Source: Cannabis sativa (Eukaryota; Streptophyta; Magnoliopsida; Rosales; Cannabaceae). From it: a stretch of 64,000 nt of DNA. The notes below the pieces were generated by a model. That model worked only from the letters and a program-made list of their open reading frames with translations, was not told where the DNA came from and did no database searches. The stretch lies in contig NC_083601.1 of assembly GCF_029168945.1 (NCBI RefSeq), positions 74,327,595 through 74,391,594 on the forward strand, given 5' to 3'. Positions 45,916-55,370 of the stretch are shown here, piece by piece (position 1 is the first letter of the stretch; each line of letters starts with the position of its first letter). A program made the translations under genes and the position numbers.

Positions 45916-46510
45916 TTAATCTTCCATTGGTTTAGCTGCTTGAATGGTGAATTGATTGTACTTTGGACTCATCGTTCATTTTGGATCTACATACAACTGA
46001 ATTCTCCATTTTTTGGCCGATAATTTCTCGTAATTTTTTGGACAAACAACCTATGTTTCTATAAAAAATAATTATTAATAAGATTTATTATACTTTTATT
46101 TATGAAGATGTATAAATTTTATATATTTATCTTTTTATATTTACCTAATATGACTTTAATTGAACTGCAGTACATGAGAATATATTTTCTGCAACATCTC
46201 CGAACATCACAGCATCTAGCAACTCGGTATCATCGTCGAGTTGTACATATATCCTTGCACTAATAATTTATACAAAATATGTCACGGTTGGTATGAATGT
46301 CAATTAAGTTCAAATATCACTTTAGTTATGATGTGTTTACCGTGGTTTAGGAAGACATCTTTTTTCGCAATTTGGATTTTCACAATCTGTTTCTTCATTG
46401 TCGTTGTAGAAAATAAATTTCTTATTACATGAATCACATGACATGTAATAAAAATCTTGGTTGATGTTTTTTAATATGATTTCAGTTTCAATCCAATAGT
46501 AAGCTTTCTG
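45916..46510 (-). pseudogene. RPA1-like (replication protein A 70-kDa, C-terminal) pseudogene
   Basis: Three exon-like blocks lie on the minus strand. 46510-46343 reads AYYWIETEIILKNINQDFYY then MSCDSCNKKFIFY...DCENPNCEKRCLPKPR, the four-cysteine zinc ribbon of the RPA1 C-terminal OB fold. About 46250-46145 reads VQLDDDTELLDAVMFGDVAE then NIFSCTAVQL, the next part of that fold. About 46058-45916 reads KWRIQLYVDP, a stop, then QFTIQAAKPMED and a stop. RPA binds single-stranded DNA in replication and repair. Plant Helitrons frequently carry RPA1-like genes, and this one lies beside a Helitron-like terminus. Internal stops mark it as broken. Confidence 0.72.
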
Positions 46511-47689
46511 CAAAAAAAAAAAAAAAAAAACTTTATCATTAAAAACTTCAATATTATGTTAATTATAAAAAATCAATGATGTTTAATTAATTTTTTTTGT
46601 ATTTGTTATATTTAATTAATTTATCAAAAAAGTCTTCCCATATTAAACTTGAAACTGATTATATAATGGTCTCTGCTAACTGTTATTAGTTTTTGAAAAA
46701 AAAAAATGATCATGGGAAAACATACCTTCACCATACACATTGAGAGTGATCATTTTTTTTTAGGCTCAAACATAAAAAAAAATAATACTAATAAAAAAAA
46801 AATCTTACCAACCAAACATCACCCCGTGCTAATCCTAAAGATATCTCTGAATTATAAAAAATTTCAAGAAACTGATAAGAGAATCAAATCACATTGACCG
46901 GAAATAAAAAACTTAACATTGTTAGAATTTCTCTCGATAAATTTGTGGGGCTAATATGCATTTATTTTAGGAGATTTTTTTAAAAAAAATTGTCATACAT
47001 CGAAATTAATAAGAGAGACAATTGGATTTGATCTCTTTCCTAGCTAATTAACACTGATCCAATATGTAGTTACCAGAAATCTTTGCCAAAAAATAAAATA
47101 CCTGAATATCTTGATCACTATTGAATGTTAACAAAACAAATTAATGATTCCTCTTAAGAATGAGATTTATTTTTATTTCTTTTGGAAAAGAAAAAAGATA
47201 AATCTAAGTCCTACCCTCATAAGCCAAGTTAGTAACACTGATATAATATATGCATAGGCTGATGAGTGATGAGAACAAAATTGAGACAATAGATGTCCAA
47301 GACAAAGAGAATAACCCAAGCTAAGAACCATCGAAAACACAGTTTATATAAAATTCAAGACCACCAACCAAAAACAAGAAACCAAAAGTAGATCCACTTC
47401 GTATCCAAGGCCTAGAGAAAGCTTTAAACAGTGTTGAAAAACCAAAGAACATAACATAACAATAATGCAATCAAAATCAACGAAACAAATAACTAAATTA
47501 AACATATTACAAGCTGAAACAAAAGCATAGAACTATATGATTGTAACTGAAGCAGCACATATTTGAAACACATTTAGAACCCAAAGTTTACAGCCAAAAG
47601 ATTTTTATCACGTAAAAGTTTCAAACCCAACAAAAAAAAGAAAAAACAACAAGTCAAAATTAAACTTCATAATTTAAGCCAGTTTGATC
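46511..47689. other. AT-rich sequence with A tracts, no gene seen
   Basis: It contains an 18-base A run at 46510-46528 and further A-rich runs. Small frames at 46241-46432 and 46706-46897 show no domain. It may be the untranslated or intronic part of captured genes on either side. Confidence 0.4.
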
Positions 47690-47897
47690 AATGACAAAGC
47701 TCACCAACTGCATGTGTTTAGATCTCAATTGTGACATAGTTCTATCCAACAAGGTGAAGGTCAGGATGGTGACCTTCGGCTTCAGCAACATCACCTACAA
47801 GGCTTGAATAATTCTAAACCTTTAGTGAAGCTCTTCAATTTGCATTAAATTCAATTTACTTTACCATTTTCATTTTTTTCTTCCAATTCTCCGTAAT
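47690..47897 (-). pseudogene. Pterin-4a-carbinolamine dehydratase fragment
   Basis: From an intron-like 3' splice site (47899-47898, AG) the minus frame reads YGELEEKNENGKV, two stops, then CKLKSFTKGLELFK. After a frame change it continues VGDVAEAEGHHPDLHLVG, a TAG where a Trp codon is expected, NYVTIEI, a TAA and THAVGEL. The string EAEGHHPDLHLVG with its paired histidines is the active-site signature of pterin-4a-carbinolamine dehydratase, which recycles the pterin cofactor and also supports plant molybdenum-cofactor enzymes. Only the second half of the roughly 100-residue domain is present, and it is disabled by stops and a frameshift. Confidence 0.8.
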
Positions 47898-48339
47898 CTA
47901 AAATCAAATTTAAAGATAAATTAACAAAAAAAATATATTACAAATATCCAAATTCAAACTCTATTTGACAAACCAGATAATTTAAGAAATGATCTCTAGA
48001 ACATAAGCACAATATTGATGTATAATTAAATAGAATAAATAGAAAAACAATGTTGATGTTTATTGATAATATTAATGTAAACTTTGTTTTCTCCCTTATG
48101 AAACATAAGATTCTTAGTTTATGAAACAACATAATATTATTACAAATCATAATTATAGTACAAACAAACAAAAAATCTAAGAACAAAAATAAAAGAAACC
48201 TAATAATTACTTGACTATTCCCACACGATCTTCCCAATCAGAAAAAATTAGTTCATTCTACATAACAGAGTTAACGAGTTATTAGTGTATTACATTTTTA
48301 TTATAAAATTATGAATACACGAATGTCAATATCACAAGA
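47898..48339. other. Probable intron and flank of captured gene, no clear gene
   Basis: On the minus strand a short exon-like stretch (about 48240-48205, SDWEDRVGIV, followed by GTAATT) precedes sequence that ends at the splice acceptor of the dehydratase fragment. Whether it belongs to that gene is unclear. Confidence 0.3.
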
Positions 48340-48683
48340 ACAATGTATATAGCCTCATGTTACTCATGTTACTCAGCTTTAGCTCAAGTGGATCATGTAG
48401 TAAACGAGGAACCCAAGTCACCTATCAAGCAACCAAATGTAAGTTATTTTGATTTTATTAATAAGGAGTAGCAAGAGTTGGAAACACATATACTTTGAAA
48501 AACAAATGCTGCAATGACTCATTAGCAGCTGAACTACTTGATGGTCCGAAGAGCATTGTTGCTACAGACCATCATCCAAAGAAAAACAAAAAAGACTCAC
48601 AATTTGAACATAGTAGAGACATTAAATTAGAGCCAAAAGTTTCAAGTGAGTTGTCAATACTAGTTACATCCGGAGAGAACTAA
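48340..48683 (+). other. Coding-like fragment, function not recognised
   Basis: Two exon-like blocks. The first ends KSPIKQPN at a GTAAGT site (about 48438). The second runs from about 48492 to TAA at 48681-48683 and reads NKCCNDSLAAELLDGPKSIV and ATDHHPKKNKKDSQFE, with balanced, protein-like composition. No family was recognised. The context suggests another captured gene piece. Confidence 0.35.
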
Positions 48684-49455
48684 TGAGCACAGGATCCCAA
48701 AGACTAACACAATAATTGTGAAGAACCTGAATAGACGAAAAAGAAAATAGAAATATATAGATAATAATCAAAATAGAAATAAATTTTGTTTAAATAAAAA
48801 AATAAAAGTAGAGCACAAAGACTCGTACTTGTTTAAGTCTCCATCGTTCTTCAGCTTCTCATTCTCGAGCTTTACAATCAAAGGCATCTCTCGAGCTTTA
48901 CAATCGAAGGCATCACACATATGTAAGTCAAGACCATCCCTGTTCATCTGCACCCTTTCTCTCTGCATTTCCTTTTCGAAGCATCACACCCATGAAATAG
49001 GTCAAGAACAACCCTTTCTCTCTGCATTTCCTTTCAGTTTTAAATGAGTTGAAATATTGTTCTTTAATTACCAATGTCATGTTACATTTTTTTTTTTTAC
49101 TTTTTGGATGCATAGCCTCAAACTTGTATTAACAATATCAGTTTATTTCAAGGAAAAGTGTGAGCTACACCCTCTAAACAGAAACCAATGTTAAGAAGCT
49201 AAAAATTACATATAAGTACAATAGAAATTCTGCTAATTTCTATAAAATCAGGGAAAAGACTCATGTGCACACTTCAACATTATAGAACTATATGGCAACT
49301 CAATCTCTTAACATTTTATAATTATATACCTTGTTTGTTTTCATCTGATTAATGACATGTTGAAGAGCGATTATACATGTGTGTCTTGGATACATATAAA
49401 ACCTCTAGTAGGGCTAACAAAAGCTATAATGGAAGTGCATATATCTACTTTTTAG
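48684..49455. other. Mostly non-coding; small direct repeats at 48865-49035
   Basis: The unit CTCGAGCTTTACAATC(A/G)AAGG occurs twice (about 48867 and 48893), and CCCTTTCTCTCTGCATTTCC occurs twice 64 bp apart (about 48953 and 49012). The minus strand of 48820-48968 could encode a charged stretch (VKLENEKLKNDGDLNKYESL), perhaps an exon piece. No gene is recognised. 49140-49455 shows nothing further. Confidence 0.4.
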
Positions 49456-49850
49456 TGGCACGAGTTCTTTCCCCGTGGTAATGGGTTTATATATGAATAA
49501 ATGAAGTTGTTATGCTTTAGCTCTTATCTATATATAAATTAATGCAGTTCCTATGATCAAGTGATATGTTGATTTGTCTAGCAAAATAAAATAGTGATAT
49601 TGAATTGGTCTCACCTTTTGTGCAGCCAAAAATAATATTGGTGTTGTTGTTATACTATGGGCTCCAATTATTCTTGTATGTTTTCTGCTCTCCCTATATA
49701 TATTTTTCTTATCATGTCAGCCTTCATGATTAGATTTTTGACATTACAAAATTTTGCAGGTCTATTTTATGGATTCCCAAATTTGGTATGTAATCTTCTC
49801 AACGTTATTTGGTGGTATTTATGGTGCATTCCGCCGACTTGGAGATGTAA
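49456..49850 (+). pseudogene. Callose synthase fragment, three exons with introns
   Basis: Exon 49456-49477 reads WHEFFPR; intron 49478-49625 begins GTAATG and ends TGTGCAG. Exon 49626-49675 reads (A)KNNIGVVVILWAPIIL, the Ala codon being split across the intron. Intron 49676-49759 begins GTATGT and ends TTTGCAG. Exon 49760-49850 reads [20 protein letters not shown] and YGAFRRLGD. This matches, in order and in splice phase, the transmembrane-flanked segment before the glucan synthase domain of plant callose synthases (GSL/CalS), very large plasma-membrane enzymes that make beta-1,3-glucan. Only about 60 codons of nearly 2000 are present. Retained introns show capture of genomic DNA, not a processed copy. 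Confidence 0.85.
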
Positions 49851-50090
49851 GACATTCTTATTGTAAAGTCCTTTTTTGGCAAGTTAGGAGACATTCTCAA
49901 GATTTTCAAAAACAAATTCCCTCAACACACCTCACAATAGAAGATGACGAAGACAATATCCGAGCTCTAGGAGAGGCTGCTTGGAGCTTTCCTTCCTCCA
50001 GCAGAACAGCTCTATCATCATCCTTAACTTGGCTCTTTTACCACCACCTCCAAAGGGATGTCAAAATGCCTACTGTGTAGAAGAGCAACC
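49851..50090 (+). other. Open sequence fused after callose synthase exon, not recognised
   Basis: The frame stays open to TAG at about 50078 ([20 protein letters not shown], then [20 protein letters not shown]) but no longer resembles callose synthase. The minus strand is also open in parts ([20 protein letters not shown]). It may be an unrelated captured piece. Confidence 0.3.
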
Positions 50091-50522
50091 TTCGAAGTAA
50101 AGTTTTTTCATCCTTGTTTGCTTAAGAACAAAGCCGAGTTAATAAAATTACACATTAAAAGTTCAAATCCAAATTTGTAATATTACATACCAAGCACCTA
50201 CTAATAAAAAAGTTCTGAAAAAATATACTTCAGGCAGAAAAAATTATAGAGATGTAATTGGGTTGGGGGTTGGACTCGTGCTCGGAGTCAATCTCTTCTT
50301 CTTCCTCGGTATGCCCAAAGTCCTAAAGTCACCAAAGGATAGTTAACAATGGTGGGACTTTCACGTTGAAATTGGGGTCTCCATCGAGTTGTAAAATTCT
50401 GAACCTCGTTTGTTTTGGGTACATCAATTTTCAACCCTAAAATTCGGTCCACATGACAAATCAAGCATGGATTGCCGCAGATGACCGCTTTGGCATTTCT
50501 TATATCATTTTTTGTTTCTTAC

Positions 50523-50661
50523 CTGAGTGGGGATTGGGGATTGTCAATCTGATTTGTAAAATCTTCCACTTTCGGTCAGTTATCTTTTCGGGTAGCTTCA
50601 GTTTCACAATTGCTCTCGTTCTAGGCGGCTTCAATTTCTTCTTTCCTCTGAGTTTCACCAT
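50523..50661 (-). other. First-exon-like fragment MVKLRGKKK..., not recognised
   Basis: On the minus strand ATG at 50661-50659 follows AACAACA, a good plant start context. The frame reads MVKLRGKKKLKPPRTRAIVK and LKLPEKITDRKWKILQIRLT, ending at a clean 5' splice site (CAG|GTAAGA, 50523/50522). Sequence further left (50310-50270) contains TEEEEEIDSEHESNP in a minus frame. I do not recognise the family. The composition is basic and protein-like. Confidence 0.4.
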
Positions 50662-50701
50662 TGTTGTTGCAAGAAAAGCGACAATCGTTCTTCAATTTGG
50701 A

Positions 50702-51126
50702 TAGTCATAGCGCCACATTTAGTTGATTTCCTTTGATTTTTTTTCAACTCAATATTTATCAATGATCGATTTCCTTCAATAAGTTTTTTTAAATACAATC
50801 AAACAATTTCGTAAATAGTGCTCTGATACAACCAAACGATTTCCTTGTTATTCTATAAATAGTTACTATAGAATTTTTATTTATTATTATTCGGAATAGA
50901 AAACGTTAACAAGAAAAGTCACCCAACAATTTTTCAAATTTTGTTATATAGGCAAATTTTATATAGAATAGATATAATATAAAGATATAAAGATAAATAT
51001 AAAGATAAAGAAATATATAAGGACACTATAGTTGTTTCATATAAATTTAATTTAGGATTTTTAATTTTTGTGAGTTTATTTTCATCTAGAAAAATGATGG
51101 TATTTTTAAATTTTCTGATATGTATA
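50702..51126. other. AT-rich spacer, no gene seen
   Basis: Short AGATATAAAGATAAA-type runs around 50965-51015; otherwise nothing recognisable. Confidence 0.4.
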
Positions 51127-51134
51127 TATGTTAT

Positions 51135-51652
51135 TAGGGGTGTTCATCAAACCGCTCAAACCGCCCGCACCACACCGCACTGCAAAAAAAATGCGGTTTG
51201 AAATTCTTCGCGGTGCGGTCGCGGTTTGAATTTTTCCTAAACCGCGCGGTGCGGTGCGGTTTGCGGTTTTGAATTGTTAATATGCGGTTCAAACCGCACC
51301 GCACCGCACATTATAAAAATACTAATTTTTATATTTATTTAGGTATGTCCAACCCAAAGTCGACTAATTATTGTATAGTTGAAACTTAATTTTTTTTGCA
51401 TTTTTATTTTGAAGACTTATGGTATTTTTGATAAGTGTTGCTCAAATTTTGTTGTATTTGTGATAGTTTAATCATTTTGTGATAGTTCAAACCGCAAAAC
51501 CGCAAAAATCGCACTGCACCACACCATTTTTTGCGGTGCGGTTTTTGCGGTTTTTTAGTTTCGCAATGCGGGTGTGGTTTGGGAAATTAGAAAAACCGCA
51601 TGTGCGGGTTGGTTTAAAAAAATGGTCAAAAACCGCACCGCGAACACCCTTA
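51135..51652. mobile_element. hAT-type MITE rich in CCGCAC repeats
   Basis: The ends TAGGGGTGTTC and GAACACCCTTA form an 11-bp imperfect inverted repeat, flanked by the exact 8-bp duplication TATGTTAT (51127-51134, 51653-51660). Both arms are packed with AAACCGC and CCGCACCGCAC motifs, in direct and inverted form, around an AT-rich centre. No coding sequence; the frames seen at 51479-51699 are by-products. Confidence 0.9.
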
Positions 51653-51831
51653 TATGTTATATGTACTTGAAGTATTATATCGATGATCTTGGGTTTCATA
51701 CAATTTTATGTTTTTTTTTTTTATTTCAACTAAATTATATCTATTCACCTTTAAACTTTATAAATTTAATTTGTGGGAAAGAATATTTTCTATGATTTGG
51801 ATTATTATTTTTTCTGTAAATTTTTTGTTTT

Positions 51832-52262
51832 TGTTTTTTTTTTTTTGAATAAAAATCATAAGATTTATTAATTAATAAATTCGTTCAAAATAATAGAACG
51901 CACGAACAATCCTCCAACTGAAGCACACGACCTGTAGAGAAACAAGAGTCTCTTGCCAAGCAATGAGCCAACTCATTTACAGATCGTTTTACAAAACACA
52001 AATTGTGAAAGCATAAAGCACCGCTCTTAATCGCTTGGACACACACCAAGTTATCTGTTTCCAACATGACTCTATCCCACGAATGAGTTGTAATCCAACT
52101 CAATGCTTCTTTAATGCCTATTATCTCAGTAATTTCGGGTTGAACACATCCAATCTTCCTCTTCTTGAATGCTTCTATTATAGCACCATGATGATTCTAA
52201 GCTACACTATCCATGCCAAAAGACAATACTCGAACCAGAAAAAACTAAAAGGAAAAGACTAA
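51832..52262 (-). pseudogene. Truncated LINE 3' end with RNase H-like domain and poly(A)
   Basis: On the minus strand the sequence reads VQPEITEIIGIKEALSWITT, RVMLETDNLVCVQAIKSGAL, then FVKRSVNELAHCLARDS. These are the second half of the RNase H-like domain found at the C terminus of plant L1 reverse transcriptases, with the ETD aspartate. It is followed by an A-rich tail (T run at 51832-51850 on the plus strand). Stops and a 5' truncation near 52262 are typical of dead LINE insertions. A host gene of the same RNase H-like family is an alternative, but the poly(A) favours a LINE. Confidence 0.68.
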
Positions 52263-52600
52263 AAAACCATGTCAAAAGACAAAACTAAAGAACCATCTCA
52301 AAAGACAAGACTAATGGAAAAATTTATAAGTTAGTTTCAACGCATAAACACGATCACAACATTAAAATTAATTAAGGAATGAACTCTTTATAATTTTAAC
52401 CCCGTAAAAATATTAATTGGAATTAAACTAATAATAGTAAATTAATAAATGAAAACAAAAATTTGAAACAGAGGACGTCGTTGAGCCAACCGAACCACTC
52501 TCAGACGACTGCTATTGAACCCCTCACTGAAGAAGACGTTAATGTGGGAATGAGAAAAACTTTGGCATCAATCAAGGAGATCAATACAATAGTCTTCTCT
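52263..52600 (+). other. Unique sequence ending in a coding-like stretch, cut by LTR
   Basis: 52263-52470 is AT-rich. 52481-52600 is GC-balanced and open on the plus strand for 40 codons up to the LTR boundary (AIEPLTEEDVNVGMRKTLAS, IKEINTIV). No ATG is obvious at its start. It may be the first exon of a host gene interrupted by the LTR at 52601, or another fragment. I do not recognise it. Confidence 0.35.
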
Positions 52601-53461
52601 TGTTGGGTTTTATGCCCTAAATAAAACTCTGTTTCAATGTAATCCAGATTATTCTATATCAATAAAGTAACAGAAGTAATTTTTCATTCACTTGTGTATG
52701 TTTTGGTTCACTTAATCAATTGCTTGTCTATTTGATTTATAAATTCATCCAAACCCTTTTCACATACTTGAACATGTTTATTGTGTTGTCAACACAGTGG
52801 AAAATAAACATGACTATGTGAATAAAGTATTCCTAGATTTATCAGAACACTGGGTTTCACTGATATGACAATCTACAACAGAGTTTACTTACATTTGGAG
52901 AAATGTTATGTTCTTTCCAGAACATAGGTTAAAGTAAAGCTCAGGATGGAGTATGCATTGGAATGGACCGATATTGAACTTTGAATTAGATTTTGAAACT
53001 TACCGTAAACATCTATTCAATTCAATATCAGAAGTTGATCCTAGATCACATGATCTAAATCCTGATATGGTTAGGCTTAATTTCAAGAGTGTTATTCGTG
53101 TTCTTTGATTTGTTAGTTAAGCCTAAAACTTTAGTCTGGGCAATACATACATTTTGGGAACATGGTAGTACGATTGAGTGGGAGCCCTAACATAAATATG
53201 GAATCTATAGCTTCTATCTGGCGAATAGTAAGCAAAGGGTGATTTCCTTCGAGCTTAACCAAACGAGATAAATGATTGAGTACTCATTTCACTTAGTTAA
53301 AATATCATTTATACAGGGTTAAGTGTTTTAAGGATAAAATACATTGTAGGGTGTTACGGTAATTTAAGTCCCTTTACAGTGTAGATCATCCATATAGAGG
53401 ATCATTGATCACATTAGGATTATAACAATGGATAACTAATAATGTGTCTATATGGTGGAAC
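52601..53461 (+). repeat. Older LTR of the TGTTGGG copia family, left part (host of nested insertion)
   Basis: It starts TGTTGGGTTTTATGCCC and is collinear with the family LTR until TATGGTGGAAC at 53461, where the complete copy inserted. It resumes at 63706 with GGAACATATAGAGC. It differs from the inserted copy at many positions, so it is clearly older. Confidence 0.93.
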
Positions 53462-55355
53462 TGTTGGGTTTTATGCCCTAAATAAAACTCATTTCAATAT
53501 AATCAGATTTGCTTATTAATATAGATCAGAAATAACATTTAATGTTGCATGGTTCACATGATTTATTTCATGATTATATGTACATAATGTATAAATTCAT
53601 CTGAAACCCTTTTCACATACTTGATCCTGTTTATTGTGCCGTCAACACATTGGAAAGTAAACATGACTATGTGAATAAAGTTTCCTAGATTTATCAGACA
53701 CAGGGTTTTACTGATATGATAATCTACAACAAGAGTTTACTTGTATTTGGAGAAATACTATGTTCTTTCCAGAACATTGGTTAAAGTAAAGCTCAGGTTG
53801 GATGCATGGAGTATGCATCGGAAGGGACCGATATTGAACTTTGACTTAGATTTATTAAACTTACCGTAAAATCTATTCAAGTCAATATCGCCTAGTTGAT
53901 CCTAGAACAAATGATCTTAATCCTGTTATGATTAGGCTCAATCTTGAAAGGCTATTCGTGTTCTTTGATTTGTTAGTTAAGCCTACTTTTAGGTCAGGGT
54001 GATACGTACATTTTGGGAACACGGTAGTGCAATTGAGTGGGAGCGCTATCGTAAACATGGAATCTATAGCTTCTATCTGGCGAATAGTAAGCAAAGGATG
54101 ATCTCCTTCGAGCTTGACCAAACGAACATAAATGATGGAGTACTCATTTCACATAAGCTGAAATATCATTTATACGGGGTCAAGTGTTTTAAGGTAATAA
54201 ATACATTGTAGGGTGTAACGGTAATCTAATCCCTTTACAGTGTAGATCATTCATATAGAGGATCATTGATCACATTAGGATTATAACAATGGATAACTAA
54301 TGATGTGTCTATATGGTGGAACATATAGAGCATTCTATATACTGAGAGTGCAATTCTAAGTTCTATGCGTGGATTCAACGAAGCATTAATAAGTTAGTGA
54401 ATTTTAGTGCTAAATTCTTGATCTACTTATTGGAAGCTCGGTTATATAGACCCATGGTCCCCCCACTAGTTGAGATAATATTGCTTGTAAGACTCTTATA
54501 ATTGGTTTTGATTAATCAATTATAATTCTCAAATTAGACTATGTCTATTTGTGAATTTTTCACTAAGTAAGGGCGAAATTGTAAAGAAAGAGTTTATAGG
54601 GGCATATTTGTTAATTATGATACTTTGTATGGTTCAATTAATAAATATGATAAATGACAATATTATTTAATAATTATTTATAGTTATTAAATTGTTAGAA
54701 TTGGCATTTAAATGGTTGAATTAGAAAATTGGTGTTTTTGAGAAAATCAGATGCAGAAAAGATAAAACTGCAAAATTGCAAAAAGTGAGGCCCAAATCCA
54801 CTTGTATAGGGCCAGCCACTTTTGTAGGAAATTTAAACTGATTTTTTCATTATTTTAATGCCAAATAATTCAAACCTAACCCTAGTGGAATGCTATAAAT
54901 AGATAGTGAAGGCTTCAGGAAATTTACACTTAAATTTCTACACTTCTGATTCAGAAAAAACTGAGCCTTCTCTCTCCCTATCTTTGGCTGACCCTTCTCT
55001 TTCTCCTTCCCTCTTCAATTTCGAAAATCTTAGTGTGAGAGTAGTGCCCACACACATCAAGTGATACCTCAATCATAGTGAGGAAGATCGTGAAGAAAGA
55101 TCATCAGCAAAGGAGATTCAGCATCAAGGATTCAGAGAAAGAGATCCAGGTTCAGATATTGATAATGCTCTGCTACAGAAAGGAATCAAGGGCTAGATAT
55201 CTGAACGGAAGGAGTCATTATATTCCGCTGCACCCAATGTAAGGTTTCCTAAACTTTATATGTGTTTATTTCATCGTTTTAGAAAGTTCATATTTAGGAT
55301 GTTAATAAACATACTTGTGAGTAGATCTAAGATCCTGGTAAAATAATTTCCAACA
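53462..55355 (+). repeat. 5' LTR of copy 2
   Basis: TGTTGGG...CCAACA, 1894 bp. It has a TATAAATAG box at about 54893 and a CT-rich segment (54963-55015) just downstream, the likely promoter and leader start. An antisense open frame of 79 codons (53882-54121) recurs in other LTR copies. Confidence 0.95.
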
Positions 55356-55357
55356 AC

Positions 55358-55370
55358 TGGTATCAGAGCC
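55358..55370 (+). other. Primer-binding site (initiator tRNA-Met) of copy 2
   Basis: TGGTATCAGAGCC lies 2 bp after the LTR end, the canonical complement of plant initiator tRNA-Met. Confidence 0.92.

Noticed and set aside
46706..46897. 63-codon frame with poly-Lys stretch
   Set aside because: Caused by A tracts in AT-rich sequence; no conserved motif.
48495..48683. Independent small gene starting MKNKCCND
   Set aside because: The reading frame extends upstream of this ATG and a splice-site-bearing block precedes it, so it is better seen as an exon fragment of an unknown captured gene.
52263..52330. Short repeated AAAAGAC-AAACTAAA-ACCAT motifs taken for a microsatellite
   Set aside because: Only three imperfect occurrences in A-rich sequence; too weak to call a repeat.
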